A stretch of DNA of 17,597 bases from Puniceicoccales bacterium (GTDB lineage Bacteria; Verrucomicrobiota; Verrucomicrobiia; Opitutales; UBA953). Shown in pieces: positions 7,838 to 15,385 of the stretch. Location of the stretch: contig JAITIB010000061.1 in NCBI GenBank assembly GCA_031279675.1, forward strand, positions 1 to 17,597, in the 5' to 3' direction. Position numbers and translations under genes: made by a program. The notes under the pieces were generated by a model. The model had not been told where the DNA came from. It searched no databases and was given only the letters and a program-made list of their open reading frames with translations. Positions within the stretch are counted from its first letter, which is position 1, and every line of letters starts with the position of its first letter.

Positions 7838-8748
7838 ATAATACTCGCCATCATCTTGTGGCGATGATGGCGAGTATGTTGTTTTCTTAGAGGGCTAATT
7901 TTTACGAATATTCTGGCTGTCGGCGTTGAGTTTTTCAATGGCGGTGTTGAGCCCGTTTTGAAGGCTCTCAATTTTCCGGCATTAAAGAAATCCTCGCCTT
8001 CTCTATATCCGTAGTAGAAGGCGATCCATTGAAAATCGTTACCGTGGGCACGGTATTCGCCAAGGACATTGCCATTCTTGTCCCAAACCTGCAACGTTAC
8101 GTCTGCATCAAAATCATAACCCCCAAGCGGCATCCCGAAAACATTTGGAATAAGGCAAAAGAATCCGCTAACAAAGGCGAGAGGGAGATAGCGAACTGTG
8201 TGCCGGCTTTTTTGTGCGCAGACGAGATAGCCCAATGAAGCGTTTGCATGCGTTAAGGAAAGAAGATTCTTTTTTGCTTCCTCTTCGAAGAGCGCGGCAA
8301 ACTTACTGGTCTCGGCTGTGTCTTTGACAGCAAACGGAACGCGAGTAGTCGGCGTTGTATTTTCAGTCGTGATATTCGCATTTGCGTTCGCGGTCACAAT
8401 TGTATTCGCAGCCGCATTTGCTGCAGTAGTCGTGGCGAGTGCGGCAGGAGTTTTGATAAAGGCCGTCTCCAAGGCTGGCAACTTTTCGAAGCTGCGTGTA
8501 GAGACGGTTAATGTCTCCTTTTCGTAGTTATCGACAGAAGCGCAACCTGAGGCAGACAAGGCGACAGCGAGACCGGCGCACAACACTTTTGCCGTGTTGT
8601 TCACTGATTTTTCGCTGACAGTACGTTCTGGTGCGAGGTGTTTCTGGATATCTGATTTTGGCGCGAAGAAATCGCGCAAAATTGTCATGAGACGCATGAG
8701 TATATGTGCGGATTGTTGAGAGAGAGAGGAAGCGAGGATGTCATTCAT
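7792..8748 (-). CDS. Lipoprotein of unknown function, frameshifted near its 3' end
   Basis: As read, 318 aa. A type II signal peptide ends at ALSASGC with CAS following. The ATG at 8748 leaves an unusually long N-region, while a GTG at 8604 (reading VNNTAKVLCAGLAVALSASG) would give a standard lipoprotein leader, and an ATG at 8688 is also possible. An Ala/Thr/Asn-rich linker follows, then a conserved-looking domain (FAALFEEEAKKNLLSL to WIAFYYGYREGEDFF) that includes the hydrophobic stretch LPLAFVSGFFCLIPNVFG. After FFNA the frame goes wrong. The next frame continues as KIESLQNGLNTAIEKLNA... and stops at 7895, just before a terminator hairpin. The annotated frame instead runs through that hairpin. 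One base was probably lost at about 7971-7980, replacing the last 26 or so residues. I do not recognise the family. It probably forms an operon with the lipoprotein gene 46 bases upstream. Confidence 0.75.
   Translation of the reverse strand: MNDILASSLSQQSAHILMRLMTILRDFFAPKSDIQKHLAPERTVSEKSVNNTAKVLCAGLAVALSASGCASVDNYEKETLTVSTRSFEKLPALETAFIKTPAALATTTAANAAANTIVTANANANITTENTTPTTRVPFAVKDTAETSKFAALFEEEAKKNLLSLTHANASLGYLVCAQKSRHTVRYLPLAFVSGFFCLIPNVFGMPLGGYDFDADVTLQVWDKNGNVLGEYRAHGNDFQWIAFYYGYREGEDFFNAGKLRAFKTGSTPPLKNSTPTARIFVKISPLRKQHTRHHRHKMMASIILTRHEYILSDILYL
7841..7877 (-). terminator. Perfect 15-bp stem hairpin, probable terminator of the lipoprotein operon
   Basis: The left arm at 7841-7855 and right arm at 7863-7877 (ATACTCGCCATCATC and its exact complement) enclose a 7-base loop. 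It lies 18 bases beyond the stop at 7895-7897 in the frame that appears ancestral for the minus-strand lipoprotein. On the minus strand the stem is followed by a T/A-rich stretch, and on the plus strand by GTTGTTTTCTT, so it may work both ways. Confidence 0.7.
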
Positions 8749-8794
8749 CCACGACAGCTCGCTTCCATCAAATGGTTGTTTGTTGGGCGAGTGA

Positions 8795-9331
8795 TTATCT
8801 CTTGGGTTGTTCGGAGATCAGGTTCGGGGAGTAGGCTTTGAAACCCTTGATTTTCCCTTTGTACCCTGTCACGGTTACGATGGTGCTGCCGAAGAAAGCT
8901 CCGGTGTTTTTCACCACATAGTTAGGCGAGACGATAAAATCGGCCCCACTGCTTTTGACGGCTTGATAAGCAGCAGCCGCTTTTAACGGATCCGCGGAAG
9001 CGCTTGCCCCGGAATTGAAAACAATTCCGTCGGCAAATTCCTCCGGTGAGCCAAAGGTGAAGCCGAAGAAACGGCTGACCGTCCAGCTTCCGGTGATTTT
9101 TTCACCGATTTCGATTTCCGGCAGAATTAGAGCTTGAGACGTCGAAGCTCGAAAGGGCGCGGAGGTCGAGCTTTCGTATGTGGAGGCGCAGCCACTCGCA
9201 AGGAGGGCTGCCGCCGACGCGAGTATGGGCAACGTAACGCTCGCCCCACCCCTAATGGCGGAGGCACTTGTTTGCGCCTCAGACGGATGACCTTGCGCAG
9301 TTATGAGACACTGCATGTCGTTGGTTTTCAT
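8795..9331 (-). CDS. Small lipoprotein, TRL-like/DUF6567-like
   Basis: 178 aa from the ATG at 9331 (MKTNDMQCLITAQG...). A longer frame opening at 9526 has no leader-like sequence and is rejected. The lipobox is LLASGC with lipidated C48. The mature part has a fold pattern seen in small lipoproteins of unknown function: ADPLKAAAAYQAVKSSGADF, then IVSPNYVVKNT, then TIVTVTGYKGKIKGFK. Helix, 'AD-x-(L/I)V-xPxY' and a strand ending in VTGY...GF recall TRL-like and DUF6567 families, but this is by eye. It is the first gene of a likely two-gene minus-strand operon with the frameshifted lipoprotein. Upstream is the A/C-rich leader AACAACCAAACAACC without Shine-Dalgarno. An envelope role is likely; the function is unknown. 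Confidence 0.8.
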   Translation of the reverse strand: MKTNDMQCLITAQGHPSEAQTSASAIRGGASVTLPILASAAALLASGCASTYESSTSAPFRASTSQALILPEIEIGEKITGSWTVSRFFGFTFGSPEEFADGIVFNSGASASADPLKAAAAYQAVKSSGADFIVSPNYVVKNTGAFFGSTIVTVTGYKGKIKGFKAYSPNLISEQPKR

Positions 9332-9601
9332 TGGATTACTATGGTTGTTTGGTTGTTGTTTCTCGCCCGCACCTGCGGTGCGAAAAATTGAATGTTGATA
9401 CGTTTTCAAAAAAAACATCTTGCGGCATTGGAATTTGTTTGCCCAAGTCCGTGAAAGGCGCGACTGGAGCACAAAAAAGCCTTGAGTCTTTCGGAAAACA
9501 CAGCGAGGGATGGAAGAGGGCAACACTGCCCGTCTTGCTGGATGTCTTAATGTGAAAACACCGGGCTTATCTTCGCGTCCTAAACGTGTGCTCGTGTGTG
9601 T

Positions 9602-9621
9602 GGGGGGGGGAGGGGGGAGGG
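9602..9621 (+). other. G-run tract (possible G-quadruplex)
   Basis: Runs of 9, 6 and 3 G separated by single A residues, preceded by a GTGTGTG stretch. The nine-G run can supply two tracts, which meets the usual four-tract G-quadruplex pattern with short loops. It lies in a gene-free gap, so any role is speculative. Confidence 0.5.
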
Positions 9622-9703
9622 AGCAAGAGCCCCCGACAGGACAATATCGCGCTACGCGCGATTCTGCCTACGGCGGGAGGTTCCGCTAACAAGGCGTCTA
9701 ATT

Positions 9704-9870
9704 TGGAGTGCGGCGATTCATCGCCGCTTTTGCGAAGGCGATTCATCGCCGTGTGCGGAATATACGCCTTGTCCGAAGACCTTTCAGAAAATCCTTCCGC
9801 GCCGATTCCACTCAACGACGCGGGGGATGAATCCCCCGCTCCGAAAGCGGGACTAAAGTCTCGCACTCCA
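9704..9870. repeat. 167-bp palindromic intergenic element with 9-bp terminal inverted repeats (REP/BIME- or MITE-like)
   Basis: Ends are TGGAGTGCG (9704-9712) and its exact complement CGCACTCCA (9862-9870). Inside are short perfect hairpins: GCGGCGAT-TC-ATCGCCGC (9710-9727), GGCGAT-TC-ATCGCC (9737-9750) and GCGGGGGAT-GA-ATCCCCCGC (9820-9839). A fourth, with one mismatch, is GCGGGACT/AGTCTCGC (9847-9863). A related hairpin, ATCGCG-CTACG-CGCGAT, lies just outside at 9646-9662. This modular set of two-base-loop palindromes is like REP/BIME elements mobilised by RAYT transposases. No transposase is in the window. Spurious ORFs crossing the element come from its palindromes. Confidence 0.7.
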
Positions 9871-10231
9871 TAACAGGACGCCACTTCGCCGACGTCTTGG
9901 GCGTCGGTGTTGGCGGTGGCGTTGTTGGCGTGGGCGGAGATGGCGAAGTTGTTGGTCGCGGAGAAAAAAGGATGGGGGAAGGTGAGTGCAAGTTCTTTTT
10001 TTCAAAAAAAAATCACCCGGCTTTGCGTCCGAAATCCAGCGGGACGTTGGTTGAGAACAGACTGCGAATGTTGTGAAGCGGGGAACGCGGCAAGATCAGG
10101 CTTGGCGATCTTTGTTGAAAAAGCGCGTGTCCTGCCAAGGTCTTGTCGTCCGTGGGTCTTTCCGTTGGGGCGCACACGGGGCTTGTTTCCGGTGCTGGGG
10201 TGTTGTAGGTGGTGGGGCGGTTTTTTCCGCA
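9871..10231. other. Gene-free gap upstream of the ABC permease
   Basis: About 360 bases with no ORF I trust. Bases about 9880-9960 are low-complexity with repeated GTTGGCG-type units. A short T/A-rich patch at about 9990-10012 (TTCTTTTTTTC, then nine A) follows. A promoter for the permease gene should lie here, but no convincing -35/-10 or -24/-12 pair is visible. No partner ATPase gene is present. Confidence 0.5.
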
Positions 10232-11455
10232 ATGGTTTTTCTCAATGCATTTCTTATCGCGTTGCGCGAGATCCGTCGCAACTTGACGCGCGCCTTTTTA
10301 ACGGTGCTGGGTGTCATCATCGGGGTGGCGGCGGTTATCACGATGGTGACGTTGGGACAGGGGACGACGGAGGCTGTGAAGGAGCAGATTTCCAATCTGG
10401 GGAGCAACCTGTTGATGTTGCGTCCGGGGATGGGTTTTGGGCCGAGGTCGGCCTCGGCGGGCGTTCCCAATTTTACGCAGGAGGACGCGGTGGCGATTCT
10501 TGAGCAGGTGCCGGGAGTGGCGTCGGTGGCGCCGGTCGGGCGGGCGAGTTTGAGCACAATTTACCTGCAGAGTGCGCGCACGACGCCGGTCGTCGGGAGC
10601 ACGCCGGAGTTTTTCCCGATCAACAAGTGGAGTCTTGCCGAGGGGCGTTTTTTCACCGCGGGGGATTTGCGCTCGGGAGAGGCGGTGTGCGTGATTGGCA
10701 ATACAGTGCGCCGGGAGTTGTTCCCGGACAGGGGTGTCTCGCCGGTGGGGGAAAAGATCCGTCTGGGCAAGGCCTCGTGCGAGGTCATTGGTGTGCTGGC
10801 GGCAAAGGGGCAGATGGGCATGGGGGATCAGGATGACACGGTGGTGGTGCCGTTGACGACGCTGCACAGGCGGCTCGTGGGGCACACGACTTCGCAGGAC
10901 ATCGGGCTCATCAGCATTTCGGCGCGTGAGGGGGCGGACAGCGATGCGCTTATCGGGGATATCAACGCGTTGATGCGCCAGCGGCGCCACCTGCAGCCAG
11001 GGCAGGACAATAATTTCAACGTGTTCGACACGCGCCAGATCGCGGAAACATTGAGCACTTCCATGCGCATGATGACGACGTTGCTTGCGGCAGTGGCGGG
11101 CGTGTCGTTGCTCGTGGGGGGGATCGGGATCATGAACATCATGCTGGTGTCGGTGACGGAGCGCACGCGCGAGATTGGCATCCGGCTGGCGATCGGGGCG
11201 CGGGCGCGCGAGGTGCTGCTGCAATTTCTTGTGGAGGCGATCACGCTCTCGTGCATCGGTGGTGTCGCGGGCATTGTGCTGGCGGTGGCGTTGTGCTACG
11301 GGCTGGCGGCGTTGATACAGGTGCCGTTCCAGTTCAACCCGCAGATCAATGCGGTTGCCTTTCTGTTCTCGGCGGCGGTGGGCGTGCTGTTTGGGTTCGC
11401 CCCGGCGCGGCGCGCGGCGCGGCTCGATCCGATTGAGGCGCTGCGCCACGAGTAA
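10232..11455 (+). CDS. MacB/FtsX-type ABC transporter permease
   Basis: 407 aa from the ATG at 10232. Upstream in-frame sequence does not look coding, and the permease N-terminus (FLIALREIRRNLTRAFLTVL) begins right here. TM1 spans about 20-42. A long periplasmic MacB-type core domain follows (about 45-275). Then come TM2 (about 283-305), the cytoplasmic coupling segment VTERTREIGIRLAIGARARE (about 307-326), and two more membrane segments before the conserved tail FAPARRAARLDPIEALRHE. Four TM segments with a large periplasmic domain after the first are typical of MacB-class mechanotransmission exporters. These use a separate ATPase and often a periplasmic adaptor to move lipoproteins, peptides or drugs. 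It is a stand-alone permease, unlike E. coli MacB, which has the ATPase fused. No ATPase or adaptor gene is beside it in this window. The next gene is convergent, 25 bases away. Confidence 0.92.
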   Translation: MVFLNAFLIALREIRRNLTRAFLTVLGVIIGVAAVITMVTLGQGTTEAVKEQISNLGSNLLMLRPGMGFGPRSASAGVPNFTQEDAVAILEQVPGVASVAPVGRASLSTIYLQSARTTPVVGSTPEFFPINKWSLAEGRFFTAGDLRSGEAVCVIGNTVRRELFPDRGVSPVGEKIRLGKASCEVIGVLAAKGQMGMGDQDDTVVVPLTTLHRRLVGHTTSQDIGLISISAREGADSDALIGDINALMRQRRHLQPGQDNNFNVFDTRQIAETLSTSMRMMTTLLAAVAGVSLLVGGIGIMNIMLVSVTERTREIGIRLAIGARAREVLLQFLVEAITLSCIGGVAGIVLAVALCYGLAALIQVPFQFNPQINAVAFLFSAAVGVLFGFAPARRAARLDPIEALRHE

Positions 11456-11480
11456 GGCGACGAGGAAGCCCAGGCGCGCG

Positions 11481-13139
11481 TCAGACCACCAAGGGGACGG
11501 GGGTGAAGGGCGTGGCGTCAAACAGCCCGCGGTCGCCGATTTTCAGGCGCGGGATGACGAGGAGCGCCATGAAGGAAAGCACCATGTAGGGCGAGCGCAG
11601 CGGGCACCCCGCGGCCTTCGCCGCCTCGCTCAGGCGCGTGAAGGCAGGGCCGACTTCTTCGCACGCGCCGGGGTTCATCAACCCGGCAATGGGCAGGGGC
11701 AATACGAGCGTCTCATCGCCATGGACGCCACTCAGTCCGCCCCGGTGCGCAATGACGGCGTTGACCGCCGCGCAGAGTTTTTCGTCGTCCGAGCCAATGG
11801 CGACAATGTTGTGGGAATCATGCGCGACGCTTGAGGCGATGGCGCTGTTCTTGAGTCCGAAGTTTTTGATGAACCCCACTGCCGCCGGCGCCTCGGCATA
11901 GCGGTTCACGACGGCGATCTTTAACAAATCCCGCGCGGGGTCGGCGAGGATCCGCCCGCCGCGCACCGTTGGCGCCACGATCTCGACGCCGGTGGTGAGC
12001 TGTCCGTCCTCCGCGACCATTACGCGGATCTTTTTCCCCGCGGGCGGCGCCTCCACGGCAAAATCCCCGGGGCGTCGCGGAGTGCAGGAAAAGTTGTTCG
12101 GGAACGCCCCGGACGCCACCGCGGGCGGCACAGGGAGGAGGCAGCGCCCGTCCGCGGCAACCATTTGCCCGCCGATCCAGTTCTCAAGCACACGCCCCTC
12201 CGCAAGGCTTGTGAGCACGGCAAAGTCAGCCGGATCCCCCGTCTGGAGCAATCCCGTCCCGAGACCGTAATGGCGCACGGGATTGAGCGTCGCGGCGCGC
12301 AGCGCATCCATCGGCGCAGCGCCGGAGGCAATGGCGCGCGCGACCAGCCGGTTGATGTGTCCGAGCAGCAAATCGTCGGGATGCTTGTCGTCGGAGCAAA
12401 AAAAGCACCGCTCCGGGCTTTCACGAAGCAACGGAGCGAGGGCGTCAAAGTTGCGCGCCGCCGAGCCCTCGCGGATGGCGACAAACATGCCCAGCGCGAC
12501 GCGCTCGCGCGCGCCCTCAAGCGTCGCGCACTCATGGTCGGTCTCGATGCCCGCCCCGGCGTAACGGCGCAGCGCCTCCCCGGCCAACCCCGGCGCGTGC
12601 CCGTCAACAGGCTTTCCGAGACGGCGCGCCACCGCGACGAGCTCCATCACGCCCGGCTCGCGCGCAATGACGCCCGGGTAATTCATCACCTCGGCAAGAT
12701 ATTTGATTTCGGGCCGCGCCAGCAATTCCTCCACCTGCGCCACGCCAAATCTCGCGCCCGCCGTCTCAAACACCGTGGCGGGGATGCACGAGGGCGCCCC
12801 GAAGTGGATCTTCACGGGACTCTTTTTCGCATCCTCGAGCATCCATTGCACACCCTCCACACCAAGGACGTTCGCAATCTCGTGCGGGTCGCTGACGGTG
12901 GCCGCGGTGCCATGCACACAGGCATGGCGTCCAAAAAATCCGGGCGAGAGCAGCGAGCTTTCCACATGCACATGCGCGTCCACAAAACCGGGCACGATCA
13001 CACGTCCGGGCGGCGCGGACGCCACCGGACGCACCCGCGCGATGCGCCCGTCCCGGACAAGGATTTCCCCCGGAAAAAACTCCCCGGCGACAACATCGGC
13101 AATGATTCCCTCGTGAAGGCTTTGCTGAAAAGGCGGCAC
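11481..13139 (-). CDS. ade: Adenine deaminase
   Basis: Adenine deaminase (adenine + H2O to hypoxanthine + NH3; purine salvage, cytosol), amidohydrolase superfamily. Numbered from GTG at 13139 (552 aa): PGFVDAHVHVESS with metal ligands H56 and H58, FGAPSCIPA, AEVMNYPGV with E150, DGHAPGL with H181, ETDHE with H202 and SDDKHPDD with D250/D251. Near the C-terminus are the family's HDSHNIVAIG and GG-rich segments. The start is uncertain. The GTG has GGAGG 8 bases upstream, one of the few Shine-Dalgarno matches here. A TTG at 13175 (564 aa) is the only alternative before an in-frame stop. Either way the N-terminus is short, beginning at about IIADVVAGEFFPGEILVRDG and lacking the helical leader of E. 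coli Ade. It is convergent with the permease gene and divergent from ybaB. Confidence 0.93.
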   Translation of the reverse strand: MPPFQQSLHEGIIADVVAGEFFPGEILVRDGRIARVRPVASAPPGRVIVPGFVDAHVHVESSLLSPGFFGRHACVHGTAATVSDPHEIANVLGVEGVQWMLEDAKKSPVKIHFGAPSCIPATVFETAGARFGVAQVEELLARPEIKYLAEVMNYPGVIAREPGVMELVAVARRLGKPVDGHAPGLAGEALRRYAGAGIETDHECATLEGARERVALGMFVAIREGSAARNFDALAPLLRESPERCFFCSDDKHPDDLLLGHINRLVARAIASGAAPMDALRAATLNPVRHYGLGTGLLQTGDPADFAVLTSLAEGRVLENWIGGQMVAADGRCLLPVPPAVASGAFPNNFSCTPRRPGDFAVEAPPAGKKIRVMVAEDGQLTTGVEIVAPTVRGGRILADPARDLLKIAVVNRYAEAPAAVGFIKNFGLKNSAIASSVAHDSHNIVAIGSDDEKLCAAVNAVIAHRGGLSGVHGDETLVLPLPIAGLMNPGACEEVGPAFTRLSEAAKAAGCPLRSPYMVLSFMALLVIPRLKIGDRGLFDATPFTPVPLVV

Positions 13140-13233
13140 ATGCGCATCCTCCGCAAAGTCTCCATCCGCACGCAACGGAAATCACGTTTTCCGCTTGGAA
13201 AGCGGGACCGCATGGGCATTTTGCACCGCCATC

Positions 13234-13539
13234 ATGCCCGGCGTCGGAAAACTCCTCAAGCAAGCCCAGCGCGTCCAGCAACGCATCGCGGACACACAGG
13301 CGCGTCTCGCGCAAACCGCGATCGAAGTTTCTCATGGCGGCGGCGCCGTCAGGATCACCGTCAACGGAAACAACGAAGTCACCGCCCTGAGCCTCGACCC
13401 CGAATTTCTCAGGGAGGACAAAACCCTCGTCGAGCAAACCCTGTTCGCGGCGCTCAAGGAAGCCGGGGACAAGGCGCGCGCCCTCCACACCGACAGCATG
13501 AACGCCGCCACCGAGGGTTTTTCCCTGCCCTCGTTTTGA
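13234..13539 (+). CDS. ybaB: YbaB/EbfC-family nucleoid-associated protein
   Basis: 101 aa from the ATG at 13234 (MPGVGKLLKQAQRVQQR). This is the normal YbaB start and length; a longer reading from 13195 is rejected. A basic, helical N-terminus (KLLKQAQRVQQRIADTQARL) is followed by the beta hairpin GGGAVRITVNGNNEVTALSL and a C-terminal helix. YbaB dimers bind DNA and associate with the nucleoid. The stop is 3 bases before recR, so the two are surely cotranscribed. The usual dnaX partner is not upstream; the adenine deaminase gene diverges there instead, and the operon promoter must lie in or near the roughly 90 bases between the starts. Confidence 0.94.
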   Translation: MPGVGKLLKQAQRVQQRIADTQARLAQTAIEVSHGGGAVRITVNGNNEVTALSLDPEFLREDKTLVEQTLFAALKEAGDKARALHTDSMNAATEGFSLPSF

Positions 13540-13542
13540 CCC

Positions 13543-14148
13543 ATGCTTCCCGCCTTTGAACACGCGCGCCAGTTGCTCAAACAACTTCCCGGGCTCGGGC
13601 ACCGCTCCGCCGAGCGCCTCGCGCTGCACCTCCTCGTCGAGCGCCCCGAGCGTCTCGCGCCACTTCTCGACGCACTGCGGGAGGCCGCCGCCCGGCTCCA
13701 CCGCTGCCCGCGTTGCGGCAACATTTGCGAATCCGAGCTGTGCGCCCTCTGCGCCGACACGCGACGCGACGCCCGCCGTCTCTGCGTCGTCGAGCAAATC
13801 CCGGACCTGCTCGCCCTTGAGCGCGCCGGCGCCCACGACGGCCATTACCACGTCCTGCACGGCAAGCTCTCCCCGATGCAAGGCATCGGCCCCGCCCAGC
13901 TCAACCTCGCCACCCTCGCGCAACGGCTCGCCTCCGGTGGCGTCGGCGAGCTCATCCTCGCGCTCTCCAACGACATCGAGGGCGAGGCCACCTGCCACTA
14001 CATCATGGACACGTGCATCGCCGCGCACCCCGGCATCGCCGTCACCCGCATCGGCTTCGGCATCCCCAGCGGCAGCGGGCTGACCTACGCGGACCCCGCG
14101 ACGCTCAAGAACGCCATCTCCGCCCGCCGCCAATACGGCGCGGCATAG
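13543..14148 (+). CDS. recR: Recombination mediator RecR
   Basis: 201 aa, full length for RecR, which acts with RecF and RecO to load RecA at ssDNA gaps. A helix-hairpin-helix (LLKQLPGLGHRSAERLALHL, 11-30) is followed by the zinc site CPRC...CALC (C55, C58, C67, C70) with an extra C62. The Toprim domain starts at LCVVEQIPDLLALE (80-93) and contains the acidic motif SNDIEGEAT (D144, E146, E148). The end, YADPATLKNAISARR, is typical. It begins 3 bases after ybaB, so translation is probably coupled. A run of eight T shortly after the stop has no convincing stem before it. Confidence 0.97.
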   Translation: MLPAFEHARQLLKQLPGLGHRSAERLALHLLVERPERLAPLLDALREAAARLHRCPRCGNICESELCALCADTRRDARRLCVVEQIPDLLALERAGAHDGHYHVLHGKLSPMQGIGPAQLNLATLAQRLASGGVGELILALSNDIEGEATCHYIMDTCIAAHPGIAVTRIGFGIPSGSGLTYADPATLKNAISARRQYGAA

Positions 14149-14200
14149 GGTTTTCAAGATCCCCCGTTTTTTTTGGGCCATATTTTTTTCATTGCCAAAG

Positions 14201-14217
14201 TTGGCACTCTTTTAGCT
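14201..14217 (+). promoter_or_regulatory. Candidate sigma-54 (-24/-12) promoter for the porin gene
   Basis: TTGGCAC (14201-14207), five bases, then TAGCT (14213-14217). The consensus is TGGCAC-N5-TTGCW. It matches except for one base in the -12 box, and the GG-to-GC spacing is correct. The predicted start, about 12 bases after the GC, leaves a leader of about 115 bases before the ATG at 14344. A dyad, TGCCAA-AG-TTGGCA (14193-14206), overlaps the -24 element. No bound enhancer site is recognised. Confidence 0.5.
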
Positions 14218-14343
14218 ACATGGCGGGCGACAGCACCAAAGGCCGCTGAGAGCGCCAGGGAAGCATGCAGAACTTCCGCGCCGACGGCGGCCCGCGTTGC
14301 CCAACTCAAACCAAGCTCAACAAATAACATAACAGATACCAAC

Positions 14344-15360
14344 ATGAACCGATGTCTCAAAATCACAGGATTCTCAGCCCTGCTCTCCGCAGCCGCGGGT
14401 CTCCAAACCGAGGCCACAGTGCCCCTTAACGATTACCTCGCGCTCGACGGCTACGTCGCCGCAACAGGCGCGATCGCCCACGAGAGCGGCACGGGGCGAA
14501 ATGACTATGGATTGTTCAATTCCGGAACGGGCGTGGGCGCCACCGATGCCGTCAAGGTTGGCTTGACGGGCAAATATGAGAGTTTCAGCGCCTATGCCAG
14601 CGTCTATTACACACCCACCCGCGTGACGGGAACTGACGCCGGGATTCTTGACGCCTACGCCACTTGGGCGGCGGATTTCGGAACCGGTGGCAAGCTCGTC
14701 ATCAGCGGCGGCAAATTCCTCAGCAACCTCGGCTACGAGTCCTTTTATCCCATCAACAATGTCCATGTCACCGCTGCCTTGGCGCAAGGGATTCCCGCCT
14801 ATCACACCGGGCTCAAGGCCGACTTCACCACGGCGCTCACGGACACGAACACGCTGACCACGGGGATCGCTGTCGTTGACTCGCTGCACCCCGGACGGGG
14901 CTTCTGGCAAGGCGACGGGAATTTCAGTGACGTGGGCTTTGAAGTCTATGCAAAGTTTGAGCTGAACAACGAAATCAAACTCTTCGCAGGCGTCGGCTAT
15001 GACACGGACAACGCCGTTAACGCTCAATTCGTGCTCGACCTCTGGGCGGAATACGCGGTGACCAAGGAACTGACACTCGCCGCCGAGATCACGACCGCGA
15101 AAGACCTCGTGGATCTCTCCTGGCTCGTTGGCGCCAACTACGCCGTCACGGATAACTTCTCCGTCGCCGGGCGCGTCAGCGGTGCAAAGTTCAAAAACAA
15201 CAATACCGTGAACGGACGCAAACTCTACAGTTTCACGCTCACACCCGCCTACACCTTCAAGACCGTTCCCCTCACCATTCGTGGCGAGGCGGCATACGTG
15301 CATGGCTCGGGAAACTTCAACGGGTATTTCTTCGGAGCGCAGGCACTGTTCTCCTTCTGA
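14344..15360 (+). CDS. Outer-membrane beta-barrel porin, BBP2/OmpL-like
   Basis: 338 aa from the ATG at 14344 (MNRCLKITGFSALLSAAAGL), which gives a Sec signal peptide cut near residue 20-25; an upstream reading has no leader. The mature protein opens with LDGYVAATGAIAHES and alternates hydrophobic and polar residues throughout, as in transmembrane beta strands. Segments include GGKFLSNLGYESFYPINN and FSDVGFEVYAKFELNNEIKLF. It ends on aromatic Phe (GAQALFSF), the usual BAM recognition signal. The length and the GKF...G.E....N pattern fit the putative beta-barrel porin-2 family, common in Verrucomicrobia and Planctomycetes. It probably lets small solutes cross the outer membrane; specificity is unknown. 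It is monocistronic, with a sigma-54-like promoter upstream and a strong terminator 25 bases downstream. Confidence 0.88.
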   Translation: MNRCLKITGFSALLSAAAGLQTEATVPLNDYLALDGYVAATGAIAHESGTGRNDYGLFNSGTGVGATDAVKVGLTGKYESFSAYASVYYTPTRVTGTDAGILDAYATWAADFGTGGKLVISGGKFLSNLGYESFYPINNVHVTAALAQGIPAYHTGLKADFTTALTDTNTLTTGIAVVDSLHPGRGFWQGDGNFSDVGFEVYAKFELNNEIKLFAGVGYDTDNAVNAQFVLDLWAEYAVTKELTLAAEITTAKDLVDLSWLVGANYAVTDNFSVAGRVSGAKFKNNNTVNGRKLYSFTLTPAYTFKTVPLTIRGEAAYVHGSGNFNGYFFGAQALFSF

Positions 15361-15385
15361 GTAGTTGTTGATATCATAAGCGAAG

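Noticed and set aside
7643..7867. 74-aa plus-strand ORF
   Set aside because: It crosses the inverted repeat and half of the terminator hairpin, with no leader and poor composition.
9567..9884. Minus-strand 105-aa ORF (RDFSPAFGAGDSSPA...)
   Set aside because: It is a translation of the palindromic element and the G-run, not a gene.
9873..9965. Minus-strand peptide-like stretch reading SATNNFAISAHANNATANT
   Set aside because: Low-complexity GTTGGCG-type DNA; no start, no continuation upstream and no known family.
10298..11521. 407-codon minus-strand open frame over the ABC permease
   Set aside because: Extremely Arg/His-rich shadow of a well-supported permease.
12165..13559. 464-codon plus-strand open frame over the adenine deaminase gene and ybaB
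   Set aside because: Arg/His-rich shadow; the deaminase motifs on the other strand are unambiguous.
14149..14190. Possible terminator after recR (CCCCCG followed by eight T)
   Set aside because: No stable stem precedes the T run.
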